Shown piece by piece: positions 34,201 through 46,530 of a stretch of 64,000 bases of DNA. Numbering within the stretch: position 1 is the stretch's first letter; each line of letters begins with the position of its first letter. Location: positions 22,078,535 to 22,142,534 of the forward strand of contig NC_045149.1 in NCBI RefSeq assembly GCF_008831285.2. The letters run 5' to 3'. The position numbers and the translations under genes are program-made. The stretch comes from Nymphaea colorata (Eukaryota; Streptophyta; Magnoliopsida; Nymphaeales; Nymphaeaceae). The notes below the pieces were generated by a model, which was not told the origin of the DNA, ran no database searches, and was given only the letters and a program-made list of their open reading frames with translations.

Positions 34201-35396
34201 ATAACTAGCATTTTAATCACAACAGAATTCAAGTTATTTAACGACAATGTTATTCAGGGAAGCATCCTACATAGGCACATCTCCTCCAACAAGATAAATA
34301 AGATCACCACCACCATCACGATCATCATCATTATTTTTCACATCTCATGGTTGCAGTAAACGGAGATGGCTAAAGTAAAAAAGAATCTCAGGAAGAGCAA
34401 AAATCGAACAGACCAGAGAATATAGACGAGCACTTTACCTCAAAGAAAACAAGCCCCGGCTCCATGGGCATAAGATCTTCTTCCATAACCTCACCGTTTG
34501 TAAGATCAAAAGACTCAAAGCTAGGTATCCTTTGATTTTTATTAATGGAATCATAACCACCGCGTTCATGTAAAGAGCCATTTAAATTTGTTGATGAAGC
34601 TTCCTTTTTCTGATGCATCTCACCATAAGGATTCAAAGTCGCCCATTTTATTTTTCTCTGGAGATGATTAGTACCATCAGAAGATGGAACCTTCTCAAGG
34701 AATGAAAGGGTATAGCAGTCATATAGGTTCTCATTTTTGTTATCAATTCCAACAGGCTCCATGCAAGCAGTAATTGGTGAGAATACTGCACCAACTCCTT
34801 TCCATATGCCGCTAACGCTGCTAAGAAATGTATCCCATAATGGTCTTATAACGGGCTCCTGAATATTAAAGATTGAAAATTGGAGAAAACTAAATATTAG
34901 CATCGGAGATAATGAACAAGAAGCTTCAATATACGCTTAACTAACACTCTCACGCACATACTGGCATACCTACATGCATAAAATTTCAAGTGAGGAACAA
35001 AGGGAAGCTCCCCACCTGCGTCTGCAGAACGGTTTCGACTTCCACTAGCATCGAATCGGACACCATGACTCTGGAGTTCTTTCCCTTCTTCCGAAACCTC
35101 TTGACCCTCCTTCTCTGGTGCGAGTCCGTGTTCTTCTTCCCCTCCCGTCCTGCAAGCGCATTATCGACGCTCCATACGTTGTCCTTACCCCTGAGTTTGA
35201 GGGTTGGTGTCCCCCTGCGGCCTCTGCCTCTCCCCCCTCCTCGCGAGTTGCCGTTAGCCACGCACATGAAGGGCGACGACGACGTCTTCCACGGGAAGAA
35301 TAACGCCAACTGATGTTGCTGGCTGGGTTTGGAGAATGGCGGGCGGAAATCTCTCGACCCTCCTCGGAAGAGGAGACTCTGGTGTTGGGCATGCAT
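31223..35396 (-). CDS. conserved plastid-type protein of unknown function (DUF3598-like)
   Basis: Five exons: 35396-35016, 34858-34439, 33289-33197, 32374-32235 and 31673-31223. They total 1485 nt (494 aa), with all phases closing. The N-terminus from MHAQHQSLLF is rich in Ser, Arg and aromatic residues with few acids for some 60 residues, as in chloroplast transit peptides, and has an Arg/Gly patch. The mature part starts near residue 128 with IRPLWDTFLSSVSGIWKGVG, followed by KIKWATLNPYGEM, then RGPVEIPVG, RLRIVHTIEF and a C-terminal half containing DLAGSWKVFE and VTILWLPGGVTGYVDV. This W/G-rich pattern resembles cyanobacteria-derived lipocalin-like DUF3598 proteins; that assignment is from memory and moderate. 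An upstream in-frame ATG at 35621 in a good CCACCATG context would add 75 residues; I prefer the inner start because it gives a transit-peptide-like N-terminus. Confidence 0.75.
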
Positions 35397-38300
35397 CTTT
35401 CTTTCAACGCTATCTCCCTCCACTACCACCCCTCCTCCTCGACAGACGAGTTGATGCTGAATTAGGCAACAGAAGTTAGAAACGTGTTGGTCTTCCGTCC
35501 CTCCATCCCTCTCCTCATCGGTTCTCACTTTCTCTGCTATATCCACTCGGACTCGTGATGAACTGCATTGAGTCCGGACGAGCGGCTTCCACCGGTTTCG
35601 GGTTTTCGTTGGATCGAACATGGTGGGACCATATTAAAATATAATCTCTCACATTTTTTTTTAATGAACACCGATGAACTGCGCCTTGGATTCGTGTACG
35701 TTTAGGCCTTCATTGTTCATGTACTCGTCGGTAATTCCTAAGGGGCGTTTGAGAAAAGTATTCAAGAGAGACTTGCAAAAAGGGTCGAATCTAAAACTTG
35801 AGACTGAAATTTTGGTATTGTACAATTAAAATTGTTAAACATGAAAAGTTCTAAACAAATTTTTCACCTTGTTCAAATCTTAACGAAAGTTTTGGGTTTA
35901 AGCTTCTCCAAGATAAGATTCTAATGGAGGTGAATATATCATATTGTGTATGAATCCAATGTAGTGTATCTGTCTCCAAGGCATAACGTAGTTGATTGGA
36001 TTAGTAGACCGATGAAAGTTTGGTGATCAATTTGATTGTTTTGGACACTATTCATCTGTGTTGCAAATGGTTAATGTATGACATTATGGTTGACAGGTAT
36101 CCTTAATGACATTATAGTTGACAGGTATCCTGCTCTCTATCCAAGTCTTAAAGCAACTATGAACCCCAAAAACAGGGAGAGAGGGGCTCCCTTTCCCCAC
36201 ACCTTCTCTCCCCCACCCCCATCCAAGTTCACCATATCTGGATTGCAAATTTAAAATTTATTAAAATTTTTTATTACAAAATTGTGAAATCAAAATAGAG
36301 TCTTGGCTGGGCTCTACGTGAAATTGGTAGCAAAATGATCCCTCCACATCGCTTTTGAAATAGGAAAGATCTGAAAAAAGGAAAGGCGTGACACCTGTAC
36401 CTTATACTTTCTCACCATCCAGTTTTGATGTTTGTTTCGTTAATAGTGGAAGTTTTAGACCATCCTTCCACTTCAACATTTTCCCTTCATTTTGGAATGA
36501 AACGAGCAGGATCTTGAGAGTATCAAAGTCCGCACTCTCAAGCCAGCCTTTTTGGCATACCGTGAATATTTTTGAATGATCAGAAACCACTCATTAAGCA
36601 GCAGACAAGCCATGGACACCCCATAAGTAAATATTGATTTAGATGGAGATCCGGGAAGCGACAGATATGAAGATGGACTCTCGTTTTCTAATTTGAAGTT
36701 CATTATCATTGAGAATGCAGTCAAAAACTCTGTTATCGGACCTGCATCAGGCAAATGAGCCTGTATCGCCATATAGAATTTACATGTAATAACAGCTATG
36801 GGATACGCTTATGCTTGTTGCAAGCTTTGTAACATTTCTTTCCACTTCGTCGAGTACTAGTCCTAATCGAGTCAAGTTAGAAATATGACCGCTGAGCCTA
36901 CACAATCCAACTTAGTCAAGGCAGACTGCTTGATCACAAAGAACCATATCTTGCCAAGGTTGCATGCAGAATCGTTAAGGCTTTCAAGTCTTTCAATTTG
37001 TAGTCAAGTTAGTTTTATTTGCAAAAGACAACCACCCATGGATTTAAACTTAGGCTACTAATGGCATGGTTGGACTTAAATAACTTGGTTCCTGGTTAGA
37101 GAGAGAGGAGGGAGGAGAGATAGATTCAATCGGAAGTTTCATCAAGACAATCCAACACAAGTGCCTCCCTGTTGCGTGTTATAAGCAGTTATAATCCAAA
37201 GCACCACCAATCCAACAATAGAGATTTAACACAGGCAAGGCTCTGTATATCGGATTGCAGCAAATTTCACAGAAGGTCTGCACCTTAAACAGAGGATAAG
37301 GTGAAATACAATTATAGAACGTCCAACTTACCCACGCAAACCATGCGAGTACCGAGAAACCAAAATTTGAAAAGTGAAAAGTACATTATAGGAAACATGT
37401 TTCATTTTTAAGCCAATTAAAATAACTGCTAGCATTTGAAAAATTATGAATGAATGCCTACATGCTTCAAATATTTTATAAACAGAGGTCTTAAAAAACA
37501 AAATTTCTGCAACACGAATGGTCAGTGGTCACCACGATATCACTTTCAGTCTTCCTCAACTAGGCTTGAACTTGGAGTCCAGAATTTTTTTTGTTCCAAT
37601 CACGCAATTAGAAATGGCGCCGAACATGACATCCTCATGAGAAATTTCCTTCTTTTCTCCCATCGGAGTTTAGCTATATAGAAAAAGGTTAAAGTTTAAG
37701 ACGGGCAAACAATATCGGCCAATGTTAGAAAATCCTTTCTAATGAGAACTTTTTGTATATAATCCTGTTTTAAGACGTACTTTAAAAAACACTGTGCTTT
37801 GATTTGAGGGCAAAGGAGACTACGGAATATTTTACACGTTGGTTCTGCTGTTTAGATGGAGGAGATTCTTCGATAAATATTTTCAGAATTCAGGCAGTCA
37901 TTCATGATTTCTCCAACATTAACAGTTATTCGTGTTTTTAAAAATCATTAAAACTGAATAAACATCAGCAAAGGCAAATTCATCTCTCCAGAGGACTATA
38001 GTGCTTGTGAGCCTAACTCTGCTGAAACGTAAAGATTGAAACTCAGGTTCATTTTATAAAAACCGAATCCTAGGAAATGACCGTACCATGATGTATTCAC
38101 TAGTATAGCCATCAAAGAATTGATTCACACTGGGATACAAGGTTGAAATACAATAACACGTACTGTTTCAGTATATAAGATTTAACCTATAACGAAGTGT
38201 TAGATTTAAGATGGACATAGTTCAGATTTAAGATGGCATAGTAATGAATTAGAAGCAATTATGATTATGGTGCAACAAATACTCAAGCCTTTATAGATGT

Positions 38301-39421
38301 CAATCAAATACCGCATAACTATAAGTGGAATCCAGAAGCCTAGATTCCAGAAAACAGAAACATCCAACAAAAAGATAACCACTGCATAGAGAATCAAAAA
38401 CAAAGAGAATGGGCCATTACAAGGAGGAAACAATGTAGCTGCTTAGTGGGAAACCTCGCCAAGGTTCAAGCAAAGAAAAATCCAGATAATCAGCACAATT
38501 TACATTAGTAATCCAACATAAGCAAGCACAACTAGATTCTGAAATGAAAAACAAAGGTGCACAATCATCTCAGGCATATACATTCATGATTCAACAAACA
38601 AAAAACAAACAAAATGGCTCACCATGAATCTGTGACTGGGTAAAAAAGCATAGCAGATATACTCCCTTTTCCAAGTCAATCGTGTTGACACTAACCAGGA
38701 TCCCATCAAAATGAAGGGCCTAAGTTGGAGGGTTATGTACACCACCTACCTGAATCCTTTAAGCCAACAGAAACAAACGTATGTGAACTCTTAACCGCAT
38801 ATACGAGTAAAAATTCAGCATTTTGATCTTCATGGCGCACAAGTCTTCAATCACAAAAGGATTTGTATGAAAAGGATGAAGCAATTGTGGCATCTGACAA
38901 GTCAATCTAAGCGAGTTTAAAAATAATTTCAAGCCACCTAACTGAGGTCCTGCAAAGATGCCATCTTCTAAGGAACTGCTTTAGGAATAACACTGTTGAA
39001 ACTTGCTGCTTTTGCAACCACTGAGATTGTCACTTGACGTCTTCAAAGTCATACTCTACCACCAGTTTCTAAATATGACAGCTCAACAATTGATCATACA
39101 ACATGACAGATCTACAATTGATCATACACTGACAAAATTTGATAGCAACATTGACAACATGTGACCCTAATATGACAGAGAAATACTGTAATCTAGCCAA
39201 CATCTAACGACACATGATTGTGTTTAGGCCTTTAGGGTAATCCCAACATAATATATATGCACAAATGATTGGTTAACCTTTTTGTTAGAGGAGACATGGA
39301 GCTCACTGCCCAAATTAGTCCTATCCTGCAAAGTTGAGCTGGAGAAACAATGATAAAAAAAGTCCAACTGTGAAGTACCTCAAAATCCCCTAGAATATCA
39401 TTCTAACAATGTTCTAACTTC

Positions 39422-39684
39422 TAAGGGCATGTTTGACCAGGGAATAAGGACACTGACGACACTGCACCTCAAGACAACCATTCTAAGATGAGTTGTTATG
39501 TGACCATCCTTTCATGTCACACCTAAAGAGGTGAGAAGGAAATGCAAGGAAAAATAACATGAATGAGGGTGCCCATTCTCCCGTTTAACTGTATATAATA
39601 CAGGAGGGACCAACAGTTATAAAGATGGTGTCATACGACCATTTTCTCCACCCTTTCAAACAATGAAAGCAAAACACACCCTAA
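39422..39684. mobile_element. Tourist-like MITE
   Basis: Direct repeat TAA flanks a 257-bp segment (39425-39681) that begins GGGCATGTTTGACC and ends GCAAAACACACCC. The ends are imperfect inverted repeats (9 of 13). A TAA/TTA target duplication with GGG...TGTTTG ends is typical of PIF/Harbinger-derived Tourist MITEs of plants. No coding capacity. Confidence 0.55.
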
Positions 39685-40061
39685 AATAAAACTCAGAATG
39701 CCACGTAAATGGTTCCTTGCTACTCCCATGTGCAACTTGGAGAAACCATGAGATTGGACACTATCCTAGGGGTACAAGTTGATTGAAATTTAAGCAGCAC
39801 TTGGACAGACTTGGACAACACAAAAATTAGTAGGATCATAGAAGCTTCTGGATATTAGAGAAGGATGCATCTTGGCTGGTCACTGGTGAACCTCTTTTGT
39901 GGTAATCATCCAAGTGTGTTACTTTTACATGATATAGGCTTTTCTGGTGAAATCTGCCAAACAACCGCAGGAACCAACCACTCTGCAATCATCTGCTGCC
40001 AGGACAACAACACATGGCAGGCGATGACAGCTTCATTCAATGACAATCAGTCATTGGCTCA

Positions 40062-40989
40062 CTTCAAAGCAGTGTTGTACGTATCATACGATACAGGGCC
40101 GTATCACGATACGTACCGGTATCATTTACAAAATACGATATGATACATCCCCTGTATCGTAAATAGGGGTGTATCGTGCTTGTATCGTACGATACGTACA
40201 ATACAGGCTCATGTATCGTACGATACGGTGCGATACAAGCTGATTTCAAAAAAGGGAGGTTCAAATCCGCCTTTTTCGAGTTTTCTTTATAAAAGCCCGT
40301 CCCTTCTTCATTTCTAACCTAGGGATTGTGCCGCTGTGGAGAAAAATCATCGATTTCTACCATTAAATCATCGATTTTCACTGCGAAATCATCGATTAAA
40401 CCATGAATTTGTGCATGGTTGGTTGATTCCCACTAGGAGGAGAGAGGTTTTTTTAAAAAGTGAAGATGAAGATGAAGAAAAAGATGGAGATGAGGATGAA
40501 AATAAATATGATGAAGATTTGAATGAAAGTCGAGAGTGCTTCCATTTTATATGTATTGACATTAAGCATTTTCACAATTTCATTATCATCTTGTGATGTA
40601 ATACATAACATCTAAAACTTGTTTTTTGATGTGGTATCTCATAGACGTATGGACCTCATGACTTATGAATCTATGGTTATGAAATTATGATATACGTTAT
40701 GTAATTGTTGACTTGTTGTGCTTTCTATATTAATATTATTATGAATTTTGATGTTTACGAATGATGAACCATAACTTTATAGCAATAATAAGTCTATCAT
40801 TCTGTAAAACATGTTTTTTTATGAAGAACATATTATTTTTTATTCTTACTGATTTTTCATGATTTTTTCGATTTTTTTTCCTATTTTTTTATTTATTAAA
40901 AATAATGATATGGTTGTGATATTTTATGGCGCATCTTAAAGCCAGACCGATACGGCTTACATTGCACTTTTTACAACATTGCCTCAAAG
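40062..40989. mobile_element. non-autonomous hAT-like element with GTATCG palindromes
   Basis: The body 40070-40981 (912 bp) is flanked by an 8-bp near-duplicate, CTTCAAAG (40062-40069) and CCTCAAAG (40982-40989). Its ends are CAGTGTTGTA and TACAACATTG, inverted with one mismatch. Next to the left end many GTATCG/CGATAC words are packed into about 160 bp, including the 14-bp palindrome GTATCGTACGATAC at 40182-40195 and 40213-40226; subterminal transposase-binding repeats of this kind are known in hAT elements such as Ac. The interior keeps a short acidic frame (SEDEDEEKDGDEDENKYDED, around 40460-40520) that starts from a non-ATG codon and is probably a transposase remnant. Confidence 0.72.
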
Positions 40990-43023
40990 AGCATATGTAT
41001 AAACTTTTTGCTTTTGCAGGAAACAATTTAGAACTTGAAAATGTTAAGCAACCTCAATGGTCACGCAATATCTAGGGAAAAGTCTCAATACAATGAGGCG
41101 ATGAATACTCAAATGTCCTTGCTGGTAGTTAAGATGTAAAGGATATAATTTTTGGTAGATTTCACACGAACAAGCTTTTTTAATCATTTAGCTGATGGAT
41201 GCAAATTGCACTGGTTAGGCCACGCTGTTTCATCGTTATCATGCCATAGAAAAACATGTCCTTTTCTAGTCATGTAGTTGAAACATTAGGTCACTTAACC
41301 TCAATGAATTGAGTCAAGTTCCTTCCCAGGTTTTCACATTTGAAAACAGATGAAACTAGAGTCTGCCAAACCAACCAATTTATTGATCATGGACAAATCT
41401 GACCCGGTAAGCACACAGCAATCGTTGATTATCAAGATCAAACAACAGTCAAGTCTGCTATGCTACTCATGTGGGTAGATTTGAATGGCTGCCGTGCAGC
41501 CTCAACATGGCTGACTCCAATAATTTGGTAGGCCAGAGCTGCATTCGCACACAGACCAGCATAAGATGTGTTTGAATGCAGGTGCAGTGACCTCACTAAC
41601 TTTGCATGGATCTTTGCATCTTATGGTGATACAAATGCCTGGTAGAATTATCTGACAAGTGACAACTCAAAACGTAATCTAAAGATAATCTAGAAAGTCC
41701 TAGTAAATCAATTAAACCCCAGTCAATAAACAACAGGCAGAATTTAGGAAAACTACATAAATTATAATAAAAAATATATCAAGATTACAAATTTTTATAA
41801 CATGCAATTATTCTGAACCTTCTCAAATCCAAATGTGATCAGATATAGTTCAACATTTTGATAATAACTTGATTAGATAAAGATGAATTTACCAGGAAAG
41901 CATATTCCAGTGCTCCAACATAGAAAATCTTGGTTCATTGTGCATTGCAATATCTGCAGCTAGAACAACAATAGTAAGACCAAAGCTTTAAAAGAAATAT
42001 TAAAAAGAGATTTCCTAGCAGTAAGATGGATTCATCTATAAGAACAGCAGAAGATAAAATAAACATAGCAACCCCAAACGAATTTCACACAATTAACATT
42101 TTCATATTTATCACTCTTTTGAGTGTGAATAGTGATGGAATAAGTTTTCCCCATCATTTACGTGATCACGTTCTCAAAGAAAGCATTCAGAGCAGCATTC
42201 ACTGATTTCTCAACCAAAATCATTTTCCACTACAATCTTATTAGGTTTCAATTTTACCTGAAAATGCCAAGGGCCTGTGAGAAAACAAACTATTGCTTTT
42301 CTTAGAACCTGAATCAGTCAAAATCATCGTCCCAATCACAACTACCAGCACTGCAAGAACGATTGAGGACTTTGTGGAATGGAAAAAAAACTATTGCAAT
42401 AAATGGATAATTCCATGGTGGTTATCACTGCATTAAAGGAAGAACACATTGGCGGACAAACCAACTTAAGAAGACACACTTACCAACACAGGCACACTTA
42501 GGTATTCGAGATCTTGTCACCTGATGATTGACAAAAAAATTTTAAAATAAGAAGCATGCAAGGACTGCATAGTGACTCACAATCAAATTCCTTCAACATC
42601 AATTAGGGCAAAATTTATGGATATGATAATTACGAAATGAACTAGGTGCCTTTAAAAGTTTCAGTGACAAGTCCATTATAGATTACATAACCAAATGATA
42701 TCCTTAAATTGTCAAATAGAAGATCCATTTTCTTATCAAGCTACCTAGACAGGAAGAGGACTTTGATCACCAACACAACCCATAGGAACCGAGTTGTCCT
42801 GCAAAACAAGCAGTAAAACAACTTCTACCAGCACAAAGTGGGTTAGAACAACAAGAAGAATGCATGATAAACTAAAAATGGTGTAGAAAAGTAAATGCTA
42901 CTCATCACATACAACATCCACCTGGTAACCAATGAAAACCACCACCATGGAGATACATCATCATTTGCTCAGTCAAGTTGCCAAACAGTGAGAAAATTTG
43001 TTTCTCCTGTTATTAAATCATTA

Positions 43024-46000
43024 CTAAGTGTCAGGATCACTGGACACGTCCTTGGAGGATGACGAATATTCGTCAGAACTGGAAGAAGATGTATCTCGAT
43101 GCTTCCTTCTCTGTTTTCTTTCCTTATGACTACGTGTATGCTTTCTATGACTTCTATGCCTCTTCATTCTCCTTCTGCTCTTATCAAGAAAATCATCCTC
43201 ATCCGAATCATCTCTTCTGTGTTTCCTGTCATGTCGGTTTTCAGTCTCTTCTGGGTCTTCCCCCTTATGCCTTCTATAATGCTTCTCATACTCTTCAGAC
43301 CTTTCTCTTTTAACCCTTTTGTGCCTGTCACCTTCTAATTCCTCTTCCTGATGTTTACCGTGACGATTCTTGAGATTTTCATCAGAATATTTTCTCTTAT
43401 GTTTCTTATGCCGGCTTTTACCATGTTTGCTCCTTCTGTCCCTAGATTTTGACCTCCTTTTGGACCTTCTCTTGCCATGTCGTTTTGTTGCAATTTGAGC
43501 ATTCAGGTCATCATCAATCCTTTCAAGCTCATCACTTTCCTTTTCCTTTTCCGGTCCTACAGTAGTTGGATAGGGCAACAGATTCATGTTCATATCCTCA
43601 CCTGCCTCTGATGATGTATCTGTTTTTTCCTGTCTCAAACCAGCATACTCATCTCTACCTGTGCTGTGACTAATTAAACCGTCTTCTGTAATATTTTCTA
43701 AGAGGTGTTGGTCCTTGATCTCATCTATCTGCCCCTCAGCTACTATTTTCCGACAGCAATCAGAATCTTTAACATGATTGGTGGACTTCAAGTTATGGCC
43801 GGCATCATTCTGAAGATGTGAGCTTCTGGAGTCAGGTTCCCTGCCCTCCGATCTGTAGCTTCGTTCAACCTTGGGTTCAAAAGATTTCTCCCTTCTACTA
43901 GTTGAAGCACCTAAATCATCAGAAGTTTTGCCACTCCCAGATAACTTCCAACTCTGGGTATTCTTTTGATCATGATATTGATCACCAACTTTTGATGGCA
44001 TGTTTTCGTCTTCACTTGCTTCAAGTGACATGGATACCACCTCTTCATCTGAACCACTATGACTGCTGCAATTTCCAGATTCAGGTGCAGATCTTACAAG
44101 TTTGGGGCTTCTCTCTGTGCTTTCCATAACCTTCTCACCAGAATGACTAGTAGAAATAGATCCTGATCTCACAGATGAGCTTGAGTGATCATTTCTGGAC
44201 AATTTTTTACCATTGGAAATGTCATGCTCACGGTGTCTGTACATTTGTTCAGACCAATCATTCTTCTGAAGATTAGTAACGCCATCATCATCCCTGCTGA
44301 CACTTCCTGCATGATGCCTACCACTGGAGTTTTGGCTGCCATCAGAGGGAGTCAAGCTTTGCTTACCTGTAAACCTCTTGTCACTACCTTTTGACTGTTC
44401 TGGACTTGGAGTGTGGCTGCTGCTGTTAATAGGACTTCTTGAAATCCTATGCAACCTTCTCTCAGTACTGTGGTCTGATATAGGAGAACGGGATCTATAA
44501 GGGCCACGACGCCAAGAAGAGGACCTGTCAAGCAAATGCTTCTCTGTTTTGGATCTGGACAGTGATCGACTGCCTCTGCTCCTGCTTCTACTTCTGCTTC
44601 TCTTCCTACGGTAAGAGGCATAATCTTTGTCATGATAACGACGATCAAAATCTCTTCTACGGCTTGAGCTGTAGAAGTTGTCATAACCACGGTTACCATA
44701 TCGATAATATCTCCGACTTCTATAACTACTGAAGCCCCTAGAGGAATATCTTTCACGTTCAGAGCGTCTAGTCCTATGTCTGACAGGTGACGAAGAAATG
44801 GATCGAGAACGTGATCTAGACTTGGAGGAATGAGTAATTGAAGGAGAATGTGGTCTAGACTGGGATTCAGATCTTTCCCTGCATAAAGAAAAAGTGAAGT
44901 CATCTTCCTATTTTTGCATGCTTCTGTAAAGCCAGGATACAACACAATATAAACTCTCTCTCAGACACACACAAACACACATGTAACCTATATATATTTA
45001 GATGTGAAAGAAAGAGAGAGAAAGGGAATTCATAAAGAATATGAAACTGGAAAAGTAGGTGGGTTAGGATATAAATACAGTTAAAAGATTAGTTCTCTAC
45101 AAGAATCAATAGAATCATGTTTCTATTAAGAAAGTAAGAGGCATGAAATTAACAATGACATAACTGTCCTAAAACCATATTTTAACAATATCTTTTAACT
45201 CTGATTTTTGCCATGTGTGCAGAATCTGTAGAAAAAAAATTGTCAATTTATGATTCTATGAATCTACAGTTCATGCATTACAAAAGTACATGCCATTCTT
45301 TTTGGTTCAGGAAGTAGCAATCACACTCTTAGTCCTATGTTCTGTTTTCTCTTTGGCTATTCAAAGCAGTCAGATATCCTGTCGATCATATCTTCTATTT
45401 GTTCCTTATATTTTATTTTCTAATTTCATTTATGAATATCAAAAACAATGGGAATGGGATTTACAAGTTGTAAAATGTAGAAATTGACTTTTACATTGAA
45501 CCGAGGCCTTAAATCTTGATGCTAGAAAGTGGAAACTTCATACTAATTTTTCACACACAATTTTGTGATTTATCTGATTCACCAATATGACTAGCCAGAT
45601 TACAATTTTTAAAAGTTTACCGTACTTTTCCTGTTTTTTTCCCTTTTTTTTCAAGCTCGCCGTGTTATACCTGAGATAAACCTCCCTGTTTAAAACTCCA
45701 AAACATTATTTGTGACTATGATAATATATATATTGAACATTAGACACAACTTTAAAAAATTGGACACTATACATATACATATACAATATAATATAATATG
45801 ATATAAAATTTTATAGGGAAAAGAAGAATAACAAATTCTACAAGAAAGAATGACAAAATGCTAACATATAAAATGCAAATATGATACTTGATGACTTTAC
45901 AAGTGGTAACTACATGAAGCATATTGATGTAAAGTTGTAAGCGTTATAAGAAAATGCACATATGAAAAAAATCATCACTCCAGCTTTTACACTTCATCTT

Positions 46001-46530
46001 TTTTGAAGCATTTGACAAAATATATGAGTGGAACTGAAATAGCAACGGTAAGTGCATTGCAGAAGCATGTGATACACATATTTTTTTGGATATTTCATAT
46101 TTCAAAAGTGGCATGTCCCAGGCATGTTGGTGTCGGACATGGTCTGACATGACACTTCTTGTTCTTTGAAGTGTATGCAACATAGAATATACCTGTTCAA
46201 ACAAGGTTCATCGGTGTTTCCTTTCCCTTCAATTGCTTTTTCTCCAGTTAAAAACTTGCTGATTTGTGCTGCACGGGCGGCTGCTTCCTCAGCAGCCGCT
46301 TTAACACTGACAGCATTTGCTGCTGCCTGCTGTTGTGCTAATAGTTGCTGATTTAGTAAAGATTGCTGAAAATGGTACTGCTGAAGTGCTATAGCATGCT
46401 GCATCAATGGTGTGTTGATAGGCTGCAGAGGCACATAAGCAGGTGCTTTCCCAACAGAGTCAGAATACTGTTGACTTGATGGCACCCCTGCATTGGAATT
46501 GCTATTTGGTGTTCCAGCACCAGGTTCCAT
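43024..46530 (-). CDS. arginine/serine-rich nuclear protein, probably splicing-associated
   Basis: Two coding exons: 46530-46193 (338 nt) and 44878-43024 (1855 nt), joined in frame over a 1314-nt intron. The product is 730 aa. The start is the first true ATG (MEPGAGTPNSNSNAG). Residues about 31-95 form a conserved Q/A-rich helix (APAYVPLQPINTPLMQHAIA, then QQ-rich and AAAEEAAARAAQISKFL). Residues from 113 are an RS domain with dense RS, SR and RY dipeptides, followed by a long Ser/acidic middle. The last 150 residues are alternating Lys/Arg/His and acidic blocks, then SSSSSDEYSSSSKD. There is no RRM, zinc finger or helicase domain. The composition points to a nuclear-speckle or spliceosome-associated protein phosphorylated on its RS tracts, but I do not recognise the exact family. 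Confidence 0.8.

Larger units (their letters stand above)
35622..43023. other. 7.4-kb region with transposon relics
   Basis: No protein-coding gene is supported. It contains the Tourist-like MITE (39425-39681), a hAT-like element (40070-40981) and, at 41900-42800 on the minus strand, several short segments with good splice signals that may be 3' UTR exons of the RS-protein gene (see findings). Confidence 0.5.

Noticed and set aside
36402-36772. Minus-strand frames of 62-99 residues
   Set aside because: No family resemblance, no consistent splice chain and no conserved motif could be found.
43059-44394. Several + strand frames opposite the RS-protein exon
   Set aside because: These are shadows of the Arg/Ser-rich codons on the other strand; the minus strand encodes the coherent RS protein.
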